From NCBI GenBank assembly GCA_024998815.1, contig JACEUQ010000002.1, forward strand, positions 1,068,501 through 1,132,500: a stretch of 64,000 bases of DNA. Direction: 5' to 3'. The notes below the pieces were generated by a model. It was not told where the DNA came from, did no database searches, and worked only from the letters and a program-made list of their open reading frames with translations. Below, piece by piece: positions 43,277-50,668 of the stretch; within the stretch, counting starts at the first letter, position 1, and each line of letters starts with the position of its first letter. The position numbers and the translations under genes are program-made. This DNA is from Opitutus sp. GTDB lineage: Bacteria; Verrucomicrobiota; Verrucomicrobiia; Opitutales; Opitutaceae.

Positions 43277-43636
43277 CTAAAATTCAGCCGCCGAGTCGAT
43301 TGATGATGGTGGAGCAAATTTTGACCAATTGCCCGCCTCGTCGTTAAGAACGGCTTGGGCATTCTTTAACGAATCACTGCTACCGAGGTCGAGGAGGCGC
43401 AACCACAAGCCGGACTCCTTGGCTTCCTTGCGGCTAATGCGGAACTTCATCAACCGATCCTTATCCCCGAGCGCGTTATCGGCCTCGATTTGATTGGCGG
43501 CCACCGAGCCCGAGGAGCGCACCAACTGCTTTACGTCCTGAACATTCGAAATCGTATGAGGCAAGCCCCGCACAAACACCCGCACGTCATGAGCAAATCG
43601 CTCAGTCCGCGCCTCAAGATCATCCCTCGTGCTCAT
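43277..43636 (-). CDS. Four-helix-bundle protein (S23/TIGR02436-like)
   Basis: 119 residues of the small four-helix-bundle family first found as an insert in 23S rRNA genes: FAHDVRVFVRGLP, QLVRSSGSVAANQIEADNA, MKFRISRKEAKESGLWLRLL. Function is unknown; the family is common in Bacteroidetes and Verrucomicrobia and often occurs in mobile or repeat-rich DNA. It is a single gene between yicC and trpB on the same strand. Confidence 0.85.
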   Translation of the reverse strand: MSTRDDLEARTERFAHDVRVFVRGLPHTISNVQDVKQLVRSSGSVAANQIEADNALGDKDRLMKFRISRKEAKESGLWLRLLDLGSSDSLKNAQAVLNDEAGNWSKFAPPSSIDSAAEF

Positions 43637-43696
43637 TCGCGTGCGCCCCTTGGGATTTGCCGATTTAGGATTTGGGATTTACGCCCTGCGGCGTAG

Positions 43697-44923
43697 TTAC
43701 TTCAGCGTAACCCCGAGCATCTTGGCGACCTGGTTGACGTCCTTGTCTCCCCGGCCGCTCAAGTTGATCAGGACCAATTTATCCTTGGGCAACACCTTGG
43801 CGCGCTTGATGCCCTCGACCAGCGCATGAGTGGATTCAAGCGCGGGTATGATTCCCTCCAGTCGTGAAACCAACTGGAAAACCTCCATGACTTCGTCGTC
43901 ACACGCATAGGCGTAATTGATGCGCCCAATGTCGCGGTAGTAGGCATGTTCCGGGCCGATCGCGGCATAATCCAGGCCTGCGCTGACCGAGTGGGTCAGC
44001 TCGATCTGGCCGTCCGGATTTTGTAGAATATACGTCTTGGACCCCTGCAAGACACCGAGTTTCCCGCCCTCGAATCGGGCTGCGTGTTCGCCACGCACGA
44101 TGCCGCGTCCGCCGGCCTCGACGCCGATGAGCTTAACCGACGGCTCTTCGAGGAAATCGAAAAACACGCCGATAGCATTCGAACCACCGCCCACGCAGGC
44201 AATAATCTCGTCGGGCAAACGGCCCTCGCGAGCGAGCAGTTGCGCCTTGGACTCCTGGCCGATCACACGGTGAAAATCGCGCACCATCATCGGATAAGGG
44301 TGAGCGCCGAGAGCGGAGCCGAGGATGTAATGGGTGTCACGCACGTTGGTCACCCAATCGCGCATGGCTTCGTTGACGGCATCCTTGAGCGTCTTTTGGC
44401 CCGACTCGACGCCACGCACCTCGGCCCCCATCAAGCGCATCCGAAAGACGTTGAGCGCCTGACGCTCCATATCCACGGCGCCCATATAAATGACGCATTG
44501 GAGGCCGAACTTGGCGCACACGGCAGCGGTGGCCACGCCGTGTTGGCCGGCCCCGGTCTCGGCGATGATGCGCTTCTTGCCCATACGCAGCGCAAGAAGC
44601 ACCTGACCGAGCGCGTTGTTGATCTTATGCGCGCCGGTGTGGAGCAGATCCTCGCGTTTAAAATAGATTTTGGCGCCTCCACAGTGGGCGGTGAGTCGCT
44701 CGGCGAAATACAGCTCGGTGGGGCGACCGGCAAACTCCTTGAGGTGATGGCCCAGCTCGGCGACGTAGGCTGGATCGGCCTTTGCTGCGGCGTAGGCCGC
44801 CCCCAATTCCTCGAGCGCAGTCATGAGTGTCTCGGGGACATAAACACCACCAAACGGCCCGAAATGGCCGGCGGCGTCAGGCTGGGAGTGGCGATCAATG
44901 GGAGTGGGAACGGCGGCGGGCAT
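43697..44923 (-). CDS. trpB: Tryptophan synthase beta chain
   Basis: Condenses indole with serine to tryptophan, PLP-dependent. 408 residues from the ATG at 44921-44923 ([19 protein letters not shown]); the frame is open far upstream into the repeat array, which is not coding. PLP lysine in [13 protein letters not shown]; phosphate-binding [18 protein letters not shown] at the start. Typical TrpB1 length. trpA is not in the window, so the trp genes are split or on the far side. Confidence 0.95.
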   Translation of the reverse strand: MPAAVPTPIDRHSQPDAAGHFGPFGGVYVPETLMTALEELGAAYAAAKADPAYVAELGHHLKEFAGRPTELYFAERLTAHCGGAKIYFKREDLLHTGAHKINNALGQVLLALRMGKKRIIAETGAGQHGVATAAVCAKFGLQCVIYMGAVDMERQALNVFRMRLMGAEVRGVESGQKTLKDAVNEAMRDWVTNVRDTHYILGSALGAHPYPMMVRDFHRVIGQESKAQLLAREGRLPDEIIACVGGGSNAIGVFFDFLEEPSVKLIGVEAGGRGIVRGEHAARFEGGKLGVLQGSKTYILQNPDGQIELTHSVSAGLDYAAIGPEHAYYRDIGRINYAYACDDEVMEVFQLVSRLEGIIPALESTHALVEGIKRAKVLPKDKLVLINLSGRGDKDVNQVAKMLGVTLK

Positions 44924-45000
44924 GAAGCGGTTAAATGAAGGATGAAGCCGACGGGATGCAAAAGGATTTCGTGGTGTTCGCGAGTTCGCGTCCTCGAAAG

Positions 45001-45418
45001 AAACACCTTCCCACGTGGCCTTGCGCGTGAGCGCAGGGGGTATTGCGCTCACCACCCGCATCCCTGCGCTCACGCTCAGGGCCACAACCGAAAGAAACAC
45101 CTTCCCTCGTGGCCTTGCGCGTGAGCGCAGGGGGTATTGCGCCCACTACTCGCATCCGTGCGCTCACGCTCAGGGCCACAACCGGAAGAAAAACCTTCCC
45201 TCGTGGCCTTGCGCGTGAGCGCAGGGGGTATTGCGCTCACCACCCGCATCCCCGCGCTCACGCTCAGGGCCACAACCGAAAGAAACACCTTCCCACGTGG
45301 CCTTGCGCGTGAGCGCAGGGGGTATTGCGCTCACCACCCGCATCCCTGCGCTCACGCTCAGGGCCACAACCGGAAGAAAAACCTTCCCTCGTGGCCTTGC
45401 GCGTGAGCGCAGGGGGTT
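45001..45418. repeat. Family B array, 94-bp tandem units
   Basis: Four and a half units of 94 bp (anchor AAACACCTTCCC at 45001, 45095, 45189, 45283, 45377). Each has CCTTGCGC-GTGA-GCGCAGGG followed by a partner in reverse orientation (CCCTGCGCTCACGCTCAGGG). Stem bases differ from the 78-bp array but pairing and the GTGA loop are kept. It lies upstream of trpB; 45419-45507 shows nothing else. Confidence 0.9.
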
Positions 45419-45507
45419 CCCCCAAACGGCATCAGCTCATGCACGAACCAGTTTTCCTGACACAACCTGAACCCAAATTTGGCTCAGCGGTGCGCGACAC
45501 GTCGCAC

Positions 45508-45537
45508 AAAAAAAGGCCGCCCCATTGCGGGGCGGCC
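45508..45537 (-). terminator. Rho-independent terminator
   Basis: Minus strand: GGCCGCCCC-GCAAT-GGGGCGGCC followed by seven T. It lies 18 bases after the stop of the RG-rich protein. Confidence 0.92.
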
Positions 45538-45554
45538 GTTGCTAGCGCGGACGA

Positions 45555-47348
45555 TTAGCTTGTCGCTTCGTCAGAGGCGGGCGCCTCAGCGGCGGGGACC
45601 TCAGGGAAGTTTTCCGGGTCATGCTCGGCGCCTTCGATCTCCTTCTTGCGCGACTCGACCACCGGGGCCGGGGCAAACAGACGGCCATCGATGAACTCCG
45701 TCACATAGCCCTCGCTCACCAACCAGCGCAGATCACCGTTGAGGCGATTGAGCTTGGCGTTTTGTTCGGCGGTCAGCGCAGGTGCCACCGGAGCAGCGGC
45801 CTCGCCCTCGGCAGGCGCAGCCACTTTTGCGGGGGCCGAATAGCCAAGGAACTTATCGGCCAGATCGCTCGCCTTGATCATCGGGTTAACCTCAAGGAAG
45901 TTGATCAACGCACCGATTGAATCGGAGAAGGTCTGGTTGGGGATGCGGAACTTGCGCTTCACGGCGCAGACATAGCTGACGCCCTTGGAGCCCTTCTTGA
46001 AGATGGTAAAGCCCTCGCGGCGCAGGCGGCCGCGGAGCGCGTTGGCGGTATCGAGAGGGAATCGGCGTTGACGCTCAAGGGCGCCCTCCAACGTGCGGCG
46101 GATCTCGCCAGCGGGAAGGGTTTCGAGGTTTTTACCCGAGAAGCGCAGAGACTCGACGGTGCGCACGAGCTTGTCCTTGACGGTGGCGAGCAGGTATTGG
46201 CGGGCATCCTCCAAGGAATCAAACGAGACGCTTGCGGCGACCTCGACTGCAGCGGCCACAACGGGCTCGGCTGCGGGCGCGTCAGCACCCTCGACCAGCT
46301 CGGCGTCCGCAACGGCAACCGGCGCCACAGGGGCGGCGGCAACGGCGACCTTCCAGGTGTAGCGGACGGTCTTCTTCATCTTCTCCAGCCACTGCGCGAT
46401 GACCTCGGGCTCGCGCACGGACTCGATCTTGCCGCGATAAACCTCGAACGGCAGCTTGATGTTGGCTGCGTGGTGCAGCTGCACGATCTGGTTGTACCGG
46501 TGGTAATTGGGCGGCCCGAGCAGCTCGCCGGTGACCGAGCAGCGATTGACGACCTGGAAGTTGCCCTTGGGTGCCTCGATCTCGACCTCGGCCGTATCAA
46601 AGAACTGCGCAAAGTGCTTTTCGAAAACGTGGTTGATGGCGGCCTGCTCACTCTCGAACGGCACTCCGTCTGGGACGGAGATGGCAAAAGGTGCCGGTTT
46701 AGCGGCGGAGGCATTCTCAGCGGGCTTGTGCTGAACGACGGCGATAAAGCGGTCGTTCTTACCGATGATCACGCGGGCGATCTCAAAAAGTTCGTAGGTG
46801 CGGCAAGACGAACGGATCGCCTTGGCGAGGGCGGAGAAGCCCGTGTCGTCTGGATAAAAGGTGACGTTAAACAGAGGACTGATGTAGGGGCCCTGATCAC
46901 GCTGGGGGAAACCACCCTCACGCGGACCGCCAAAACGCGGACCGTCCTCACGACGAGGACCGGCGGGGCCGCCGCGGAATTCGCCGCGAGCGGGAGCGCC
47001 GCCGGGTCCATCACGGCGTGGGCCGCGGGAATCGAACGAGCCCTCGCGAGGAGCGCGCGGGGCGGCGGCGGAGGTGTTAGCACCGGCGGGGGCGACTGCA
47101 CCCTCTTCGCCCGGGCCGGCGGGCTTGCGCAAGCCACGACGATCACGGGATGGGCCGGGACCTGCACCAGGCCCCTCACGACGAGGGCGATCATCACGAC
47201 GAGGTTCCCGTGAACCACCGCCGGAGTGACCGGAGGTATCGGCTTTATCTTGGGCCCACTGGGTGCCGAAGCTGAAGCTTTGGAGTGGAGCCAAATCGAT
47301 TTTGTTGAAATCTTTGGCCGGTTTATCGTTGGAAGGCGTCTCGGACAT
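45555..47348 (-). CDS. Conserved protein with Arg/Gly-rich region, function unknown
   Basis: 597 residues from the ATG at 47346-47348 (MSETPSNDKPAKDF). Residues about 40-150 are low-complexity and rich in Arg, Gly, Pro and Asp (RG/RGG-like), as in RNA-binding proteins. A globular part follows (PYISPLFNVTFYPDD, FEIARVIIGKNDRFIAVVQH, RCSVTGELLGPPNYHRYNQ) and a helical C-terminal half split by an Ala/Val-rich linker (about 345-380). I do not know a named family; the layout suggests a nucleic-acid-associated protein of the lineage. Single gene ending at a strong terminator. Confidence 0.65.
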   Translation of the reverse strand: MSETPSNDKPAKDFNKIDLAPLQSFSFGTQWAQDKADTSGHSGGGSREPRRDDRPRREGPGAGPGPSRDRRGLRKPAGPGEEGAVAPAGANTSAAAPRAPREGSFDSRGPRRDGPGGAPARGEFRGGPAGPRREDGPRFGGPREGGFPQRDQGPYISPLFNVTFYPDDTGFSALAKAIRSSCRTYELFEIARVIIGKNDRFIAVVQHKPAENASAAKPAPFAISVPDGVPFESEQAAINHVFEKHFAQFFDTAEVEIEAPKGNFQVVNRCSVTGELLGPPNYHRYNQIVQLHHAANIKLPFEVYRGKIESVREPEVIAQWLEKMKKTVRYTWKVAVAAAPVAPVAVADAELVEGADAPAAEPVVAAAVEVAASVSFDSLEDARQYLLATVKDKLVRTVESLRFSGKNLETLPAGEIRRTLEGALERQRRFPLDTANALRGRLRREGFTIFKKGSKGVSYVCAVKRKFRIPNQTFSDSIGALINFLEVNPMIKASDLADKFLGYSAPAKVAAPAEGEAAAPVAPALTAEQNAKLNRLNGDLRWLVSEGYVTEFIDGRLFAPAPVVESRKKEIEGAEHDPENFPEVPAAEAPASDEATS

Positions 47349-47540
47349 GGCGGTTCGATGCGGGCGTGTTGCCTGCGTAAGTGTTAAGCTAAAGGCGGAC
47401 TTGAAGGGCGCAGATGCGCTGCGGCAGTGTCCATGCACGAAGATGAGTAGCAAGCTGTTTCACTAAATCTAAAAAATGCATTTCGATGCTTTACATGCAG
47501 CGGGAGATTTATCTTAGTCCGCCTTCCCTTCGTTAGAAAT

Positions 47541-47625
47541 GCTCGGGTGGTGGAATTGGTAGACACACACGTTTGAGGGGCGTGTGCCGAAAGGCGTAAG
47601 GGTTCGAGTCCCTTCCCGAGCACCA
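47541..47625 (+). tRNA. tRNA-Leu (anticodon GAG)
   Basis: A 7-bp acceptor stem GCTCGGG/CCCGAGC, D-arm GGTGGAATTGGTAGACAC, anticodon loop TTGAGGG with GAG, long variable arm (TGCCGAAAGGCG), T-arm GGGTTCGAGTCCC, and encoded CCA at 47623-47625. The class II shape fits leucine. Confidence 0.95.
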
Positions 47626-47771
47626 CTTTACCTCCTCTGAACGAGGAGTTTTCAGCGTTAGGTTGCCAGTTGATGAGGCAACCTCCACATGACCGATACC
47701 CCGTTTGCCCTGTCCCGGTTCGATAACCGCAACGGCACGACCTGGCCGGCACTGGCCACATATCTACCCTT

Positions 47772-48902
47772 TCAGGACTGCACCCCTTCTGATAGAGCCA
47801 CAGCCGGGTTGAGCGCGGGTCGAGAACGAAAGTGCTTTCGCAGGGTCAGAAATGGCTGTTCCAACCCATAATAGGAGGCCGTGGCGACGAGGAAACTCAC
47901 GCTCAGGCAAAGCGTGGCGTGCTGCCACCCCCCACCCTCCTGCTGCGGCATAAAGAACGCCACCCCGCCGTGCCAAACGTAGAGCGAATAGCTCAAGCGT
48001 CCCACCCAACTCAGCACAGTCGTATTCAGTATACGTTGGATCCACCCATAGTGCCGACCGAACAAAACCGCGGCGATGACCACGGTGATCGCCACACCCA
48101 ACAGGCTGTAACGCAGGGTTTCGCGAAACCACGGGTCACGAATCAGCAGGCAGCCCAAAATAACCGCGAGGGCCGCGACAGCCGGTGCGGGCCGGGCAAC
48201 CGTTTGGATGATGCGCCGCCCCTGCGCGCTTTCACACAAAACCGCCAAAATCACCCCAAAGCCGATCGAATCGAGTCGATACTGGGTTTCAGCGTAAAAC
48301 TGCACGGTGTCCAACGCTTCCGGGTGTAACCACGCCCCCACAAGGCGTAGCCCGAGGCAGGTTAGCGCCAAACCGCCGAGAACCTGCAACAGGCGCTGCG
48401 CATGCCCGCGCAAAAGCAAAAAGGTTAGCGGAAACAGAATATAGAAATGCTCTTCGATCGATAGCGACCAGAACATCGCGAAGGGCAATTCGGGGGCGAT
48501 TTTCTGGGCATCCAGATGCGCATACCAGTAATTGGCAAAATACCCGAGCGCCGAGGCCGGTTCGATCGCGTTGTAGGGTCGACCTGTGGCGATCGCCAGG
48601 CCGATCACCACAATCGCATAGAGAATGATAACCGGGTAGAGACGCAAAATACGGCGCGCATAAAACAGCGGCAGGGAAACTCGTCCCGTGGCGTTGAGCT
48701 CAACGAATAAGAGCCGGGTGATGAGGAATCCACTGATCACAAAAAAAACATATACCCCCAGACCGCCGGGTATTTTATTGCTCAAAAAATGGGCCAGCAG
48801 AACGAGGGTGATACTCGCCGCGCGTAGCCCATCAAGACAGGGCACCGCACCTGCACGTGCGGTCATCTGATTTTCCTCAAGATACAGCGGGGGGGTGTTC
48901 AT
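47772..48902 (-). CDS. Membrane acyltransferase, family 3 (OafA-like)
   Basis: Inner-membrane O-acyltransferase of 376 residues that would acetylate or acylate a sugar on a cell-surface polysaccharide. It begins CLDGLRAASITLVLLAHF with the usual R and H of the family, has the FWSLSIEEHFYILFP motif near residue 140, and about ten membrane helices. The ATG at 48900-48902 (MNTPPLYLEENQM) is chosen; the preceding 14 codons are optional. It lies next to polysaccharide-export genes on the same strand, which suggests decoration of the exported polymer. Confidence 0.88.
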   Translation of the reverse strand: MNTPPLYLEENQMTARAGAVPCLDGLRAASITLVLLAHFLSNKIPGGLGVYVFFVISGFLITRLLFVELNATGRVSLPLFYARRILRLYPVIILYAIVVIGLAIATGRPYNAIEPASALGYFANYWYAHLDAQKIAPELPFAMFWSLSIEEHFYILFPLTFLLLRGHAQRLLQVLGGLALTCLGLRLVGAWLHPEALDTVQFYAETQYRLDSIGFGVILAVLCESAQGRRIIQTVARPAPAVAALAVILGCLLIRDPWFRETLRYSLLGVAITVVIAAVLFGRHYGWIQRILNTTVLSWVGRLSYSLYVWHGGVAFFMPQQEGGGWQHATLCLSVSFLVATASYYGLEQPFLTLRKHFRSRPALNPAVALSEGVQS

Positions 48903-49036
48903 AAAAACTGCGCCTAAGCGCAAAACCACGGGGCATGGGTCCAAGCGCCGCGGCTTATTGATACCGGAGGGCTTATGTTGAATGCGAAGGTGTCCTAGCG
49001 GGCAGTAACACTGATTTTGCCGAATTGAGCTCTGAG

Positions 49037-49113
49037 GTAGTGCGGTGCTTTAGCCCGCAGGTGTGCTGGGGTTTCTCACACGATCGCTGATGCGGGCTGA
49101 AGCACCGCACTAC
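49037..49113. repeat. Long palindrome, family D
   Basis: GTAGTGCGGTGCTTTAGCCC and GGGCTGAAGCACCGCACTAC pair over about 23 bases with one G-U/mismatch around a 30-base loop. A single copy in the window, in the gap 48903-49145, which holds nothing else that I can see. Confidence 0.8.
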
Positions 49114-49145
49114 TTCAGCCCCGACACGTTTTATGTTACGGCCTG

Positions 49146-50369
49146 TTAGCGGGGGTTGACCTGTACGTTGACGCCCACCGAACCCGAGTTGGAATCGACC
49201 GCATGGGCACCTTCGTTGACGCCCACCGTTTGCACAAATGTTCGCAGAATCAGATCCACGTAGCGACCGAGCGTTCGGTACGGGGTGTAGGGAATGTAAA
49301 CGATGTCGTGCGGCTCCAGCACCACGTCCGGCGCGGTGCCCTTGAGCATGGCTTTATAGTCCACAATCGAGATCGTTGGCTGCGTGAGCGAACCGCGGAC
49401 GATGGCGACATGGGTCACATAGGCGTCTTTGATGGTTCCACCGGCACTGGCTATCGTTTGGATCAGCGTGATGCCGTCACCCGAATAGACGGCGCCCGGA
49501 ACGCTGACCGCGCCGAGTACATGAACCGTTTGAGCTGTGGCGGCTGGCATGTAAACGAAGTCGCCCGGCAGCAGGTAAATATTCTGCGAGAAATCCCCTT
49601 GGCGGACCAGCCGTTCGAAGTCCACCGGCAGGATTTGGCCGCGCCGCAGCACGAAACTGCGGCGTAAATCGGCCGACACGCTGCGTGAGGCTAGCGGCGT
49701 ACTTCCTTCTTCAGCTGCAGTCGGGCCTCCCGCTTCGGCCAGACCGGCCAGCAAGGTCATCGGGCCCGACATCGGGTAAATGCCTGGTTGGTTAACACTA
49801 CCAAGGACCCAGACGCGTTTGCTGGCCACCGCTTGCAAGGTAACCGCGACGTTGGGGGTTTCCCGCATGAATTGCGCGGAGCGGGCCGAAATCATGCTCC
49901 TCGCCTGGGAAAGGGTCATTCCCCACACGTCGATCCCCGGCAACAAGTTGAAATAAATTTTCCCGTCCGGTCCGACCTCGGCGGTGCTCCGCGTCGCTGT
50001 GTCCCCAATGAACTCGATCGCTAGCCTGTCGCCTGGCCCCAGCGTGAACTCATCCGGTGGAAGCAGCAGGAGTTTGGGGTCGAGTGGTGGGGGCTCGGGA
50101 GCAGCAACCAAGCTCGCGGCAACCGGCGTTGCTGGAGGGCGCCGAGGCGTGCTGCATCCGCTCAGGCTCAACGCGAGTAGCAAGCCGACTGTGCAACTGC
50201 CCGATCCAACCCCGCGCAGCGTATGCACCCACCACGGCAACGGGGTTGGGGCGGGCCTGCTCGGGCCAGGGAAGCAGCACAAAGCTGGACCTACCGCCAG
50301 GGGGGAAGTGGATGGACAGCAATGGAGCGGATTTTGGGTCGGCAACCCGACGAGAAATAACGGTTTCAT
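49146..50369 (-). CDS. Wza-like polysaccharide export lipoprotein
   Basis: 407 residues from the ATG at 50367-50369. Near residue 69 is a lipobox (LALSLSGCS), so the protein is a lipoprotein; the true start may be one of the later in-frame codons that give a shorter signal. Poly_export domain (FTLGPGDRLAIEFIGD at about 123), then two SLBB domains (VLGSVNQPGIYPMSGPMTLL; VLGAVSVPGAVYSGDGITLI), ending VDLILRTFVQTVGVNEG. It would form the outer-membrane channel for a capsule or exopolysaccharide. The upstream extension to 50639 crosses a family A palindrome and is rejected. Confidence 0.82.
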   Translation of the reverse strand: MKPLFLVGLPTQNPLHCCPSTSPLAVGPALCCFPGPSRPAPTPLPWWVHTLRGVGSGSCTVGLLLALSLSGCSTPRRPPATPVAASLVAAPEPPPLDPKLLLLPPDEFTLGPGDRLAIEFIGDTATRSTAEVGPDGKIYFNLLPGIDVWGMTLSQARSMISARSAQFMRETPNVAVTLQAVASKRVWVLGSVNQPGIYPMSGPMTLLAGLAEAGGPTAAEEGSTPLASRSVSADLRRSFVLRRGQILPVDFERLVRQGDFSQNIYLLPGDFVYMPAATAQTVHVLGAVSVPGAVYSGDGITLIQTIASAGGTIKDAYVTHVAIVRGSLTQPTISIVDYKAMLKGTAPDVVLEPHDIVYIPYTPYRTLGRYVDLILRTFVQTVGVNEGAHAVDSNSGSVGVNVQVNPR

Positions 50370-50478
50370 GGTAATCAGAGGACTTCGGGTGTTTGCGATG
50401 GGGGCGGCGGGCGTTGGCCGACGAGGAAATGGATGGGGACCGCACTCGAGCGGTTTAAGTTCATCTGCAGCCGCTTGA

Positions 50479-50541
50479 AGTAGCGCAGACGTCCAGTCTG
50501 CACTCCCAGTCGGAGCAGACTGGAAGTCTGCGCTACTTTTC
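50479..50541. repeat. REP-like palindrome, family A copy 9
   Basis: GTAGCGCAGACGTCCAGTC and GACTGGAAGTCTGCGCTACT in opposite orientation. It lies between the fusion gene and the export lipoprotein gene (50370-50668). Confidence 0.85.
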
Positions 50542-50668
50542 GGAAATATTGGCTGGATCCATTTCCTGGCTGAAGGGCCAAGCAGGGCGGACCAGCCACG
50601 TAAGGTTTCGGACTGGGGCGGGTATTCCGCCCCAAACAATAACCGGCAACACCGATTAGGGCGGATGA

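Noticed and set aside
45001-45418. 94-bp repeats read as coding (several overlapping frames of 60-90 codons)
   Set aside because: The frames exist because the repeat has no stop in some phases; translations are repetitive and low-complexity with no family resemblance.
46068-47213. 381-codon frame opposite the RG-rich gene
   Set aside because: Low-complexity shadow; the minus-strand gene has a start, a terminator and coherent domains.
47661-47683. GGTTGCC/GGCAACC hairpin after tRNA-Leu as a terminator
   Set aside because: The stem is short, the loop is 9 bases and no T run follows; not strong enough to list.
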